From: Sphingomonas glacialis
Lineage (GTDB): Bacteria > Pseudomonadota > Alphaproteobacteria > Sphingomonadales > Sphingomonadaceae
DNA length: 64,000 nt
Direction: 5' to 3'
Assembly: GCF_006439055.1 (NCBI RefSeq)
Contig: NZ_RCZC01000001.1
Coordinates: 682,001-746,000, forward strand
A model generated the notes under the pieces. It searched no databases. It had not been told where the DNA came from and saw only the letters and a list, made by a program, of their open reading frames with translations. Each line of letters opens with the position of its first letter. Within the stretch, counting starts at the first letter, position 1. Made by a program: the position numbers and the translations under genes. Positions 7,784-17,306 of this stretch are shown here, in pieces.

Positions 7784-10387
7784 ATGATGCACGAAGCTGA
7801 GCCGCTAATTGCCGGAAACGCTCCCTCGGTTGTGACCGACGTCTTCGTCGGGGACAGCGGCATGGCGCGACAGATGCGGACGTTCGGCTGGGCAAGTTCG
7901 CCGGTAGGCGACCCAAACGGGTGGCCTATAGCGTTACGATCGAGTGTGACACTGCTGCTTGGTTCGCGATTTCCAATGTTCATCGCTTGGGGCGACGAAC
8001 TAACATTCTTATACAATGATGCCTATTCGAGCATCCTTGGCGCAAAGCATCCGGAAGCGCTCGGCCGCTCCTTCCACTCCGTCTGGGCCGAAATATGGCC
8101 GTATATCGCGCCTCTGATCGACCAGGCGCTGGCAGGAGAAGCTGTATGGCTGGAAGACCTGCCACTACGCATGAATCGCTTCGGCTATGACGAGGATACT
8201 ACTTTCACTTTCTCCTATTCGCCCGCGCGGAACGATGCCGGCGAGATCGTAGGAATATTTTGCGCCTGTTCTGAAACGACGCGACAGACCCAGGCAGAAA
8301 ATGAGCTGCGCGGACGTGAGGCGCGCCTGCTTTTTTTCGACAACCTGGAGGAACGTCTGTTCCACTCGACGGAGGCGACTGATGCGATGCGCGCCGCAAC
8401 CGAGATGTTGGGTTCGAGGCTCAGGGCATCGCGGTGCGCTTACGCCGACGTGGCGGCGGACGCTGATCGCTTCTGCATCCGCAGCGACTTCACCGCTCCT
8501 GGCATTGTGAGTTCGACAGGCGAATATAGCCTGGACCTGTTCGGCCCCCGGGCGGGCGGGGAGTTACGCGCCGGGAAGACTCTCGTCGTTCATGATGTTT
8601 CGAATGAACTCAGACCGACCGAAGGCAGCGAGATGTTTCAAGCGATCGGCATCGACGCGATCATATGCTGCCCGCTCATCAAGGATGGGCGCTTGGCCGC
8701 CATGATGGCCGTTCACCAGGATCGGCCCCGAACATGGACCGCCGGGGAAATTGCGCTGGTAAAAGAGGTGGTGGAGCGCTGCTGGGCGCATGTCGAACGG
8801 GTTGGGACAGAGGCACGCCTGCGCGAAAGCGAGGAACGCCTGCGACTGGCGGTCGACAATGCCGATGTAGGGTTTTGGGATGTTGATCTGATTCACGACG
8901 CGCTGATCTGGCCGCCGCGCACCAAGGCGATGTTCGGGATCTCGCCCGATGTACCCGTCACGATGCAGGACTTCTACGAAGGTCTTCATCCCGACGATCG
9001 CGAAGCGACCAGCGCGGCATACGCCGCAGCTGCCGATCCTGAGCAGCGCGCGCTCTATGACGTCAATTACCGAACCATAGGCAAGGAAGACGGGATCGTC
9101 CGATGGGTTGAAGCCAAGGGGCGGGGTGTGTTCGACGCTCAAGGGCGTTGCATACGCGTGGCTGGAACCGCGGTGCAGATCACGGCGCGCAAGGAAGCCG
9201 AAGAGGCTTTGCGCGAACTGAACACCACGCTGGAGACGCGGATCACAACCGCAATCGCCGAACGTGAGGATGTTCTGGAAGTATTGCGCCAAAGCCAGAA
9301 GATGGAAGCGATGGGCCAACTGACCGGGGGCGTTGCACACGACTTCAACAATCTGCTGACCCCGATCGTCGGCAGCCTTGACCTGCTTCAGCGGAAGGGA
9401 CTGGGCGGCGAGCGGGAACAGCGATTGATCGCAGGAGCGGTGCAGTCCGCTGACCGTGCGAGAACACTTGTTCAGCGACTGCTCGCCTTCGCCCGCCGGC
9501 AGCCCTTGCAACCGATACCGATCGACGTGCCCGAGCTTATCTCCGGCATGGGAGAACTTGTCTCGAGCACCATCGGCCCGCAGATTAGGGTAGTGGTGGA
9601 GGTGCGAGACGAACTCCCGCCCGCTCTTGCGGATCCCAACCAGCTTGAAATGGCGATACTCAACCTTGCCGTAAACGCGCGGGACGCGATGCCCGACGGA
9701 GGCACGCTACGCATCACGGCCCGGCGGGAGTCGATCCGGAGCGGTCACCGCTCTAAGCTCAGGACGGGGCATTATATCTGTCTGTCGGTCGCCGATACCG
9801 GTGTGGGAATGGACGCCGCGACCCTCGCACGAGCCGTTGAACCGTTCTTTTCGACCAAGGGCATCGGCAAGGGAACCGGGCTTGGTCTTTCGATGGTCCA
9901 CGGCCTCGCTTCGCAGCTCGGCGGTACGATCACGATCCAGAGCCAGCTGGGGCTGGGTACGACTGTTGAATTATGGCTTCCCCAAAGCAGTGCAATTGCG
10001 GGTGAGGAAACTCAACTTGGAGATGAGCCCATGGCGCAGGTTGGAAGCGGCACGGCGCTGCTGGTCGATGACGAAGAACTTGTCAGGATGAGCACCGCTG
10101 ACATGCTTGGTGATCTCGGCTATTCGGTCATCGAGGCGGTTTCCGGCGAAGAAGCGATGCGCCTGGTAAAGGCAGGAACGCACTTCGATCTCCTTGTCAC
10201 CGATCACCTGATGCCAGGTATGACCGGTACTGATCTTATTCAGGCGGTCCGGTTAGCGAAGCCCGGCACGCCGGTCCTCTTGGTGTCCGGCTATGCGGAA
10301 AATACTGCGATCGACCCAGGCATACCTCGGCTTACGAAACCATTCCGCAAGGACGAGCTTGCGTCTTCTCTGGCCCTGCTATCCTGA
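7784..10387 (+). CDS. Hybrid sensor histidine kinase (PAS-GAF-PAS-HisKA-HATPase-REC)
   Basis: An 867-aa soluble signalling protein. PAS domain about residues 55-165, GAF about 190-335, a second PAS (PAS_3 type) 345-470, then a coiled linker. The HisKA H-box [16 protein letters not shown] places the phospho-His at about 519. HATPase N-box [14 protein letters not shown] near 627-640 and G-boxes DTGVGMD and [11 protein letters not shown]-terminal receiver at 757-867 has the acidic pocket VDDEE, phospho-acceptor Asp 807 (TDHLMPGM) and Lys 852. Two adjacent ATGs (7784, 7787) are possible starts. The build is that of bacteriophytochrome-like and blue-light or stress kinases of sphingomonads, but no chromophore-binding Cys motif was seen. 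It appears monocistronic. Confidence 0.92.
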   Translation: MMHEAEPLIAGNAPSVVTDVFVGDSGMARQMRTFGWASSPVGDPNGWPIALRSSVTLLLGSRFPMFIAWGDELTFLYNDAYSSILGAKHPEALGRSFHSVWAEIWPYIAPLIDQALAGEAVWLEDLPLRMNRFGYDEDTTFTFSYSPARNDAGEIVGIFCACSETTRQTQAENELRGREARLLFFDNLEERLFHSTEATDAMRAATEMLGSRLRASRCAYADVAADADRFCIRSDFTAPGIVSSTGEYSLDLFGPRAGGELRAGKTLVVHDVSNELRPTEGSEMFQAIGIDAIICCPLIKDGRLAAMMAVHQDRPRTWTAGEIALVKEVVERCWAHVERVGTEARLRESEERLRLAVDNADVGFWDVDLIHDALIWPPRTKAMFGISPDVPVTMQDFYEGLHPDDREATSAAYAAAADPEQRALYDVNYRTIGKEDGIVRWVEAKGRGVFDAQGRCIRVAGTAVQITARKEAEEALRELNTTLETRITTAIAEREDVLEVLRQSQKMEAMGQLTGGVAHDFNNLLTPIVGSLDLLQRKGLGGEREQRLIAGAVQSADRARTLVQRLLAFARRQPLQPIPIDVPELISGMGELVSSTIGPQIRVVVEVRDELPPALADPNQLEMAILNLAVNARDAMPDGGTLRITARRESIRSGHRSKLRTGHYICLSVADTGVGMDAATLARAVEPFFSTKGIGKGTGLGLSMVHGLASQLGGTITIQSQLGLGTTVELWLPQSSAIAGEETQLGDEPMAQVGSGTALLVDDEELVRMSTADMLGDLGYSVIEAVSGEEAMRLVKAGTHFDLLVTDHLMPGMTGTDLIQAVRLAKPGTPVLLVSGYAENTAIDPGIPRLTKPFRKDELASSLALLS

Positions 10388-10538
10388 ATGCAGGCTCGAT
10401 GTCAGAATCGACCGTTTATAAAACGCCGCTACTGCCAGTAGGGTTTATTTAATCAGCTTAGGAAGGACTACCACTGGAGCGGGATATAACTCACGTTTAA
10501 GTTAATATGTTATAGTCCTACTCATGTACCTTTTATTG

Positions 10539-10907
10539 CTATTTTTTACTTGCTGACAACAGCGAAGACACAAGATCAATCATCGCGAATATTTTGAATG
10601 GCTTGCGAACGAAGGTCGTGTAGCCGGAGCAGCGCTCTGCTACCGACTCTTCTGGCATCGAGCTCATCAGGACAACCGGCACGTCAGCAAGTTTCGGATC
10701 GGCCGCCATCGCTTTGACCAGCGCCGCACCGTCCATGACCGGCATCATGAAGTCCGTCACAACCAGATCTGGTTTTTCAGCCATGGCATGATCGAGCGCC
10801 TGCCGTCCATTCGAGGCGACGACGACGGTGTAACCCTCGTCCTGGAGCACGTCCTCCAGCAGTCCGGCTATACCAAATTCGTCATCCACAACGAGCACAA
10901 GAGACAT
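10539..10907 (-). CDS. Single-domain response regulator (receiver only)
   Basis: 122 aa, a complete CheY-like receiver: acidic pair VVDDE (8-10), phospho-acceptor Asp 52 in VVTDFMMPVMDG, switch Ser in VVLMSS and Lys in FVRKPFK. There is no output domain. A strong GGAGG lies before the ATG at 10907, one base downstream of the KaiC-like gene stop at 10909. It is the third gene of a three-gene operon with the histidine kinase (12393) and the KaiC-like ATPase (10909), and so is the likely phosphorylation partner of that kinase (inference). It may act by protein contact or as a phosphate sink. Confidence 0.92.
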   Translation of the reverse strand: MSLVLVVDDEFGIAGLLEDVLQDEGYTVVVASNGRQALDHAMAEKPDLVVTDFMMPVMDGAALVKAMAADPKLADVPVVLMSSMPEESVAERCSGYTTFVRKPFKIFAMIDLVSSLLSASKK

Positions 10908-10908
10908 A

Positions 10909-12396
10909 TTAGCCTCCGTGCTTAGAGAAGTCGCCTACCTCGGCTTCACGGTCGGAGGAACCTGATAAAATGTCCTCGACGGTGTTGGTCGTATCGCGAA
11001 TCTGAAAGCCTGTGTCGCCGAGTACGTACTCATAGAGCGAGGGGTCGAAATCGCTGTCTCTGACCTTCAGGATAGAAATCAGACGATAGAGACGCGACCG
11101 TCGCTCAACGAACCGCAGCAGGATCATGTTCTCGGCAAGGCTTGAAGCGTCATCGACCGGGACGCGGACGGCCGGTCCCAAGATATCGGGGACTTCCAAC
11201 GAATACACAGTTGTCACGCCGAGAACGCGGAGTTCGTTTGCCAGTGCGGAGAAGAAATTGCCGATACGTGATGGATCGATGGCGGCGCTCTGGAAAGCGG
11301 TAAGGCCATCGATGAAAAGCCTTTTGACCTTACGCCGATGCACGGCTTCAAGAAGCCGCTCCCCGTAGGCATCCATCAAATCACTCGTAGGCGTTTGCCA
11401 GAGCAACTCGACAGTCCCGTTATCGAGAAGAGGCCGTAGAGCCGGGCGGAGACGATCAGCCTTCACAGCGAGCCGCGTAGGCGTCTCGTAGAAACCGAAC
11501 ATAAGCCCAGGTTCGGCCTCCGACGACCCGGACAGGAAATGCATGCCCATTGTGGTCTTGCCCGCCCCCGATGGCCCCATGACCATCGTCGTCGAGGCGA
11601 TCGGCACACCGCCACCAAGCATGGCATCGAGCCGATCGATGCCCATCGACGCACGGCCAGTCGATAATTCAGCTCCGCGACTTGGGTGTGCATACCGGGC
11701 TTCAATCCTCGGATATACGGTCACACCGTCGTCGCTGATCTGATAGGAATGACGCCCGCGAAGGAAGCCACCGCCCCGGAATTTGGTGACCTGAAGGTCG
11801 CTTTCCGCCTGCCAGCCATACATGCGGTCTGTCAGCACGAGCAGGCCATCGACCATCGTTTGCTCGGGCGAGACCTTGTCTCCCGCGTTGGTCGTCAGGA
11901 ACATTGTGCAGTCGGTCGCGAGCGCGACTTCCTGAAGATCGTGCACGAACTCTTTGAACGCTTGGTCGCTTTTTGCGCTCGCCTGCGCCGACACCAGGCC
12001 GTCGATCACCAGCATCGTCGTGCGGCTTCGCAAAATCTCGCGGCGTAGGAGCTTGCCCAACGCTTCAAGTCCGCCATCCCGCATTTCGTTAAATGCGCTC
12101 AGATAGCTCATCTGATCGGGTATCATTGCCTCGTCGAAAAACGATAATCCCCGCAGATTGCCGATCATCCGGGCGTGATTCTCGGCCAACAGCGTGACGA
12201 ACAACGCGCGTCCACCCACGCCAACGTGATGGAAGCAGATTTGGTTGGTCAGGATCGTCTTGCCCGCGCCCGGCGTCCCCTGAACGATATACATCCCACC
12301 GAGAATGAACCCGCCGCTTAATATCGTATCGAGACCATCGATGCCGCTGGTCACGCGGTCTGGTTTGGAAATTGGTATTGGCAACATATCAGTCAT
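10909..12396 (-). CDS. KaiC-like double RecA-domain ATPase
   Basis: 495 aa, close to the length of cyanobacterial KaiC. Two RecA/KaiC domains are visible: the first with Walker A GTPGAGKT at 40-47 and a Walker B-like TMLVIDGLVSA near 127-137; the second with GPSGAGKTT at 274-282 and KRLFIDGLTAFQ near 358-369. The segment ILKVRDSDFDPSLYEY near 442-457 corresponds to the KaiC region carrying autophosphorylation sites. The ATG at 12396 overlaps the kinase stop (ATGA), implying translational coupling. Family members outside cyanobacteria act with histidine kinases and receivers in stress or timing-like signalling. No kaiA or kaiB is in the window, so a true clock is not implied. Confidence 0.92.
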   Translation of the reverse strand: MTDMLPIPISKPDRVTSGIDGLDTILSGGFILGGMYIVQGTPGAGKTILTNQICFHHVGVGGRALFVTLLAENHARMIGNLRGLSFFDEAMIPDQMSYLSAFNEMRDGGLEALGKLLRREILRSRTTMLVIDGLVSAQASAKSDQAFKEFVHDLQEVALATDCTMFLTTNAGDKVSPEQTMVDGLLVLTDRMYGWQAESDLQVTKFRGGGFLRGRHSYQISDDGVTVYPRIEARYAHPSRGAELSTGRASMGIDRLDAMLGGGVPIASTTMVMGPSGAGKTTMGMHFLSGSSEAEPGLMFGFYETPTRLAVKADRLRPALRPLLDNGTVELLWQTPTSDLMDAYGERLLEAVHRRKVKRLFIDGLTAFQSAAIDPSRIGNFFSALANELRVLGVTTVYSLEVPDILGPAVRVPVDDASSLAENMILLRFVERRSRLYRLISILKVRDSDFDPSLYEYVLGDTGFQIRDTTNTVEDILSGSSDREAEVGDFSKHGG

Positions 12397-13274
12397 TCCG
12401 GCTCCTTCGAGCCTGCGAGAGGTAATGTGATGCAAAAAGTCGAACCAGCGCCCGGCGTCGATTTTATCTCGATTGTTCCATCCATTGCCTCGCAAAGCTG
12501 CTTCACGATCCACAACCCTACGCCAAATCCGCCAGAATGCTCCCCTGGCTTCACGGCACGCTCAAAGCGTTGAAAGATGCGCTCTACGTTATCCGGCGAT
12601 ATTCCGGGTCCGTCATCCGACACCGCAATATGAGCGACGCCTTTCCCGGTGTCAGCGGATGCCTTAATAAGGATCGGCTTGCCGCCAGCATATTTGATTG
12701 CGTTCGATACAAGATTATCGATTATCTGTTCCAGTGCCAGACTATCCGCCATCACCGTGAGCGCGTCTTGCGGAATTTTAATCTTAAGATCGGACCGTGC
12801 GTGCAAAGCTAATGGTCTGAAGTTCTCGGAAATCAGCCGGACTAACTCACATACTTCGACCGGGACTTTGGCAATCGAGACTTCTACCCCAGAAGTTAGG
12901 CGCGAAACATCCAAAAGAGTCGTGGCACGCTTTACAAACCTCGATATGAGCCAATCGATCTGGTCTAAACTCCACTCGATTTTCTCTTTGCTCGCCTTGT
13001 CGAGCGTCCGCCGCAACAGGTCCAGCCGGCCGACGATCGGCGTCATCGGATTGCGCAATTCGTGCGCGGCGACGGCGAGGAAAGCGTCGCGTGCCGCCAC
13101 CGCCTCGGTGAGCCGCGCATTCTCTCGAGTCAGATCGGCGATACGTTGGTGCAGGTCGCTTGAAGCGGTGCCACCACCATTCGATGTTCGCGACTCATGG
13201 GATTGCCCGTCCGGCAATGAAGCGCTGGCTTTGCTCTTGCGGAGCGCTGACGAATCTGGCGCTGTCGTCGGCAA
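12393..13274 (-). CDS. Soluble sensor histidine kinase of the KaiC operon
   Basis: 293 aa. The start is a TTG at 13274: an in-frame TAA lies upstream, no in-frame ATG occurs before the kinase core, and AGGGG sits about 7 nt upstream. Residues 1-40 are Ser-rich and poorly ordered, followed by a coiled coil (DLHQRIADLTRENARL). The HisKA H-box AVAAHELRNPMTPI gives His 71. HATPase N-box DNLVSNAIKYAGG, then DDGPGIS and GFGVGLWIVKQL. There are no membrane segments and no sensory domain of its own, so input may come through the KaiC-like partner encoded downstream with a 4-base overlap. This is the first gene of the operon kinase - KaiC - receiver. Confidence 0.92.
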   Translation of the reverse strand: MPTTAPDSSALRKSKASASLPDGQSHESRTSNGGGTASSDLHQRIADLTRENARLTEAVAARDAFLAVAAHELRNPMTPIVGRLDLLRRTLDKASKEKIEWSLDQIDWLISRFVKRATTLLDVSRLTSGVEVSIAKVPVEVCELVRLISENFRPLALHARSDLKIKIPQDALTVMADSLALEQIIDNLVSNAIKYAGGKPILIKASADTGKGVAHIAVSDDGPGISPDNVERIFQRFERAVKPGEHSGGFGVGLWIVKQLCEAMDGTIEIKSTPGAGSTFCITLPLAGSKEPE

Positions 13275-13790
13275 GATAAGACCCCTGGCTTATACCGCAC
13301 TAATTGCCAGCGTCTTTTGGCGTCGGCAAGTTGAATCAGGCGGAGGTCTCGAGAATGCGCTGCACAAACGCCGGCAAGCGGTGCCAACGGAGCGTCCGAT
13401 CCGATACGACCCGGCAAGCCGGTGTCGCAACCGAACGGGTCTCGCACCCGTCTACCGGCTGCCTTCGGCCTGATGGCACCGAGAAGCTCTCTGACAGCAC
13501 GGGGTCAGCCGTGCCCGTTCGCGGACGTTCCGGAACCGAATGCTTGAAAGGCGGCTTCTGCGGGAAGCCGACATTCAACAGTTCGCGCGAAGATGGCAGG
13601 TAAGTCCCAAATCTCGCCGTTCCAGCGGAGTTGCAGGGCAATCCCGCACAGCTGAATGAACGTCGGAAGTTTGGGAGGCGAATAGGCGCGCGGAATGGCG
13701 GGGAACGGGTCATTCGCTGCCGGAAATTGAAGATAGCAGGCGATGCAATAAGTCGATTCCGTATGGGAGCGACCCTTCGCCACTGAGCCG
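13275..13790. other. Stretch without a convincing gene
   Basis: About 500 bases between the KaiC operon and a possible gene remnant. Several overlapping frames are open (for example 13336-13842 minus), but none has a start signal or a recognisable product. It must include the promoter of the KaiC operon. Confidence 0.4.
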
Positions 13791-14012
13791 CTACTGGATC
13801 ACCAGTTGGCCCAAATTCGGAGTTGGCGGCAAACGCAGACAACCTCGCGACCTCCCTCTCCGTCTTTTGCGCATGTGCGATAAGAATTCCGACACCGCAT
13901 TGCGCAGCTCAATCACCTGCAATTTCATATCTTCTGCGGAAGTATCGACGGCATTGGCGATGAAGCGGTTGTCGCGACCTGCTCCCTGTAGCCGGGCGAT
14001 CGACTCCTCCAC
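13791..14012 (-). pseudogene. Possible C-terminal remnant of a methyl-accepting chemotaxis protein
   Basis: A 73-codon frame opening with GTG just after an in-frame TAG. The part FIANAVDTSAEDMKLQVIEL then AVSEFLSHMRKRR resembles the last helix and tail of chemoreceptors (a long amphipathic helix ending LRxxVxxFLxxxR). Nothing of the signalling hairpin is present. It could instead be a small unrelated helical protein. Weak evidence. Confidence 0.25.
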
Positions 14013-14027
14013 TACGCGGGTCGTCGG

Positions 14028-14159
14028 CTAATCGAATTTTCCCGAGGACGGAGGATCGCTCGCCGGAAAGCTATCCTCCTCAGCCTCGTCAATCAGCGCC
14101 TCAAGATGGTCTCGATCGGAATCAATTTTTGTTGGATCCGGTTTCAGCGGCTCTGTCAT
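14028..14159 (-). CDS. Tiny acidic protein with the SFPASDPP motif
   Basis: A 43-aa reading frame from the ATG at 14159 with a clear GAAGGAG ribosome-binding site 5 nt upstream. The product starts MTEPLKPDPTKIDSDRD and ends EAEEDSFPASDPPSSGKFD. The xSFPASDPP tail preceded by acidic residues is the signature of a widespread family of very short proteins of unknown function, often next to stress or efflux genes. It lies 78 nt downstream of the efflux gene at 14238 on the same strand and may be co-transcribed with it. Confidence 0.7.
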   Translation of the reverse strand: MTEPLKPDPTKIDSDRDHLEALIDEAEEDSFPASDPPSSGKFD

Positions 14160-14237
14160 GCTCACTCCTTCGCTTTTGCCGGCTAGCAATTGCCATCCGG
14201 TCCCAAAATTCCAGTTTCTGCTCGATATTCTCGTGCT

Positions 14238-15632
14238 TCACTTGGCGCTGGCGATGGTCGAAGGTTCGGTCGCTCGCCAACCGCCGCCCAGCGCTTGAAA
14301 GAGCGCAATTTGCCCGGTCAGCCTGTCACTACGTGACTGCGCGAGCGCCAACTCGGCACCAAGGAGCGATCGTTGCGCGTCGAGTTGGTCGAGGTAAGGC
14401 GAGTAGCCCGCGCGATACCGCTCCGTCGCGGTCTTCAGCGCGCGATCGAGGGCGGACCGCTGCGCGACCAGTGCGACCTCCTGCTCGCGAGAACGGTCAA
14501 CCGTAGCCATCGCGTCTTCGACTTCGCGAAAAGCTATGAGCGCGGTGCGTCGATATGCGAAGGCGGCCTCATCCCGTCGGGACGCGGCAACCCCCTGTTG
14601 TGCTCGGCGACGGCCCGCATCGAAAATCGGCGCAAGCAGGCTCGCTCCCAGCGAAAAGACACTGATCGGATCGGGTATCAGGCTCGATCCGACCAGCCCA
14701 CCCGACGCCGACAGGCGCAGGTCGGGCAAAAACGATGCGCGAACGCTGTCGAGGCTAGCGTCGGCCGCGACGAGTTGCTGTTCCGCCTGTGCGATATCAG
14801 GCCGGCGGCGAACGAGATTGGCCGGTAGATCGTTCGGCAACGTGGGGAATCCGATTGCTGAAAGCTCCGTGCCGCGTACGACCTCGCCAGGCGTCGTGCC
14901 CATGAGGACACTAAGTCCGTTCTCCTGGCGACGTATCGCCAGCAGCGTCGCCGGAATCAACTGCTCGGCGCTCCGATATTCGGCCTCGGATTGGCTAAGA
15001 TCGAGACTGGCGGCATATCCGGTTTCGTAGCGACGCCGCGCGAGCTTCAGGGCTTCGCTGCGAGCCACGAGCGTCGCGCGTAGGATAACCAATCGCGCGT
15101 CGAGTGCGCGCAGCCCGACATAGCCGCTCGCTGCGGCACCCGCGACGGCAAGACGGACTCCATCTCGTGCAGCCTCGGTCGCCAGCAGCGACGCTCGGGC
15201 CGCGTCGCTCGCCTTCGCAAGTCGTCCAAAGAGATCAGCGTCCCAGGAAAGTGTCGCTTGTGCGCTATCGACGCGCTGATCCGTGCCTATGCCGAAGGCG
15301 TTGACGTCGCGTTGGTAGCCGCCGCCGACCCCCAAAGAAAGGTCGGGAAGGCGCTGCGCGCCTGCCAGGCGGAACTGCGAACGCGCTTCCTCGACCCGTG
15401 ATGCTGCGATGGCAATATCGACATTGTTGCGAAGCGCCTGCTCGACGATCGCGTCGAGTGCGGGGTCATGGAAACCAGTCCACCACGCCGCGTCCGGAGC
15501 CGGACCCAGGTCGCGAGCGTCGCGCCACCCCGCGGGTGGGACGACCGCTGCGCTCGAAGGAGCCTGAGGACGCGGGCCGGCGCAGGACGCCAGGAGAGTG
15601 GCAACCATGGCGAGCGTCGTGAAGCGCTTCAT
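14238..15632 (-). CDS. Outer-membrane efflux factor, NodT/OprM-type lipoprotein
   Basis: 464 aa starting at the ATG at 15632 (GAGAGGGACA upstream). The signal peptide ends in a lipobox-like LLASCAG, giving a lipid-anchored Cys near residue 16. Two repeated outer-membrane-efflux (TolC-like) halves follow, with family patterns WWTGFHDPALDAIVEQAL, LARRRYETGYAASLDLSQSE, NLVRRRPDIAQAEQQL and AFREVEDAM. It forms the trimeric outer-membrane duct of a tripartite pump. The start codon overlaps the stop of the membrane-fusion gene by 4 nt (ATGA), so the two are co-translated. No pump gene lies between or beside them. Confidence 0.92.
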   Translation of the reverse strand: MKRFTTLAMVATLLASCAGPRPQAPSSAAVVPPAGWRDARDLGPAPDAAWWTGFHDPALDAIVEQALRNNVDIAIAASRVEEARSQFRLAGAQRLPDLSLGVGGGYQRDVNAFGIGTDQRVDSAQATLSWDADLFGRLAKASDAARASLLATEAARDGVRLAVAGAAASGYVGLRALDARLVILRATLVARSEALKLARRRYETGYAASLDLSQSEAEYRSAEQLIPATLLAIRRQENGLSVLMGTTPGEVVRGTELSAIGFPTLPNDLPANLVRRRPDIAQAEQQLVAADASLDSVRASFLPDLRLSASGGLVGSSLIPDPISVFSLGASLLAPIFDAGRRRAQQGVAASRRDEAAFAYRRTALIAFREVEDAMATVDRSREQEVALVAQRSALDRALKTATERYRAGYSPYLDQLDAQRSLLGAELALAQSRSDRLTGQIALFQALGGGWRATEPSTIASAK

Positions 15633-16795
15633 TGTCCCTCTCCCGTGTCGATGGCCATGCCGACGGACATGCCAGGTCGCAAACGTGCCGCCAGTGGTTG
15701 GTGCGGATCGACTGCGACCCGAACACCGATGCGTTGAGGCACTTTCACGAAATTGCCTGTGGCGTTGTCCGGTTTCAGAACCGCGAATTCCGAGCCGGCC
15801 GCCGGCGACAACCGTTCCACACGGCCCGTCAATGCCGCACCGCCAAGCGCGTCCACGCTGAAGTGGGCATGCTGCCCCGGCACGATCCGGGCGGTCTGGG
15901 CTTCCTTGTAATTGGCGATGATCCATCGCTCCGGGGGTACGAGCGAGAGCAGGGCGGAGCCGTTGGTGACATACTGCCCGAGGCGCACGCCAACTTCGCC
16001 CAGTCTGCCGGCTTCGGCAGCGCGAATGACGGTGTGGCCTAGGTCGATCTCTGCAAGCCTAAGCTGCGCCTGCGCCGCCTCGACCTGCGCCTGGAGCCCG
16101 CCGCGGCCGACGTCGACCGTCCGCACGTCCTGTCGTGCGATGTCGCCGGCCGCCCGCGATTGGCGCACCTGCGCTTCGGCGAGGGCGAGCGCGGCTGCCG
16201 TCTGGTCGCGCTCTCGGCGCGACACCGATCCATCGCTGACGAGGTCGTCGACGCGCGCCATATCGGCGCGGGCCTTCAGCAATTGTGCCTCCGCACCGGC
16301 AAGCCCGGCACCCTGCGACTGCACGCCCGCTTGGCGAGACGCGCGAGCCTGCCGGCTGTTCGCGAGGGCCGCAAGTTGGGCCGAGAGGTTGGCGTGGGCC
16401 TGTTCGACGCGTGCTCGGTAGATGCTGTCATCGATGCGCACCAAGATCTGGCCCGCGGCGACGTCCTCATAATCGCGTACCAACACCTGCGTAACATAGC
16501 CGCTGACCTGCGGCGCCACGGTGGTGGTACGCCCGCGCACGTAGGCATTCTCGGTGGTTATTACCGTTTCGGCAAAGGGCGGCAGCCGCCATGCGTACAG
16601 AATCGCGGCAATGGCGATCAGCATAGTTAGCGCGATGATCCCCAGCGTCGACTTCGATCGGGCCGTCGGTCGCCAGTGCGATGCTTCGGGCGTGGGGGTG
16701 GGGCCCGTGGGTGTATCCGGAGATGGCGGCGCCGGCGTTGGTGCCGGACCGGGGGATTGCGGGTCCGGCCTCACGTCGGCAACTGTCGTGCTCAT
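15629..16795 (-). CDS. EmrA-type membrane-fusion protein (HlyD family)
   Basis: 388 aa with GGAGGG before the ATG at 16795. The Pro/Thr-rich cytoplasmic N-terminus (about residues 10-40) is followed by one transmembrane helix (STLGIIALTMLIAIAAILYA, about 49-68). Next comes the biotinyl-lipoyl half-domain (TTENAYVRGRTTTVAPQVSG), a long coiled-coil hairpin rich in Ala/Gln/Arg, then the second lipoyl half (HTVIRAAEAGRLG) and a beta-barrel. The protein bridges an inner-membrane pump to the outer-membrane factor encoded just downstream. In EmrAB systems the partner is a DHA2-type MFS pump; none is adjacent here. The nearest MFS genes are at 40200 and 45190. Confidence 0.92.
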   Translation of the reverse strand: MSTTVADVRPDPQSPGPAPTPAPPSPDTPTGPTPTPEASHWRPTARSKSTLGIIALTMLIAIAAILYAWRLPPFAETVITTENAYVRGRTTTVAPQVSGYVTQVLVRDYEDVAAGQILVRIDDSIYRARVEQAHANLSAQLAALANSRQARASRQAGVQSQGAGLAGAEAQLLKARADMARVDDLVSDGSVSRRERDQTAAALALAEAQVRQSRAAGDIARQDVRTVDVGRGGLQAQVEAAQAQLRLAEIDLGHTVIRAAEAGRLGEVGVRLGQYVTNGSALLSLVPPERWIIANYKEAQTARIVPGQHAHFSVDALGGAALTGRVERLSPAAGSEFAVLKPDNATGNFVKVPQRIGVRVAVDPHQPLAARLRPGMSVGMAIDTGEGQ

Positions 16796-16913
16796 AACGC
16801 CCTCCCTATGGCGGCTCGCTTGTCTTGCTGGTTTGGATGTCGTGTGGGTAGGTGAGCCGTCCGGGATCGGACCTGCATCGGTTGTGTCGGCACTGTTATG
16901 CTTACGCAGCTGC

Positions 16914-17078
16914 TCAGTGGGTGTGGCTCGATCTGGAATTACCCGACGAGGCCAATCCGAGGAAACCGGCGGCCAGCGCCAAAACAACGACCGCACTGAT
17001 CGCGAGGTCTCCCAGAACATGGGAAAGCGCCACGCTGGCAAAGGGGATGAGGCCGAAGACCCCGAGACACATGCGCAT
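16914..17078 (-). CDS. Small membrane protein upstream of the efflux genes
   Basis: A 54-aa frame starting at the ATG at 17078 with AGGAG 7 nt upstream. Two hydrophobic stretches (LGVFGLIPFASVALSHVLG and AISAVVVLALAAGFLGLAS) precede a polar tail SSGNSRSSHTH, so an inner-membrane helical hairpin is predicted. The second stretch faintly recalls DUF1328-type small membrane proteins, but I would not assign a family. It is 118 nt upstream of the membrane-fusion gene on the same strand and may be part of that operon. Confidence 0.55.
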   Translation of the reverse strand: MRMCLGVFGLIPFASVALSHVLGDLAISAVVVLALAAGFLGLASSGNSRSSHTH

Positions 17079-17306
17079 TGTTGGACTCCTGCGTTGGATG
17101 CCACGCGACCGGCGCCGGCTACCCACAATCAATGCGCCCTCGCCACGCGGATGGTCGATCAGGCACCCTGGTATGTGGATCACCCTTTCGTATGAGCCGA
17201 ACGACCCGCATGGTTGGTAGCCCGCGTGCGATCGATAAGAGAAAAGGGGTATGCAGACGGAGCCCGCCCCCCCCGCTCCGCTGCGCACGTCAACCACGGC
17301 GTGCAG

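Noticed and set aside
10909..12396. True cyanobacterial-type circadian clock
   Set aside because: Only a KaiC-like protein is present; no kaiA or kaiB in the window, and KaiC-like ATPases occur widely without a clock.
13336..13842. 168-codon minus-strand frame
   Set aside because: Overlaps other frames of equal quality, lacks a start signal, and its Arg/Pro-rich product looks like translated GC-rich non-coding DNA.
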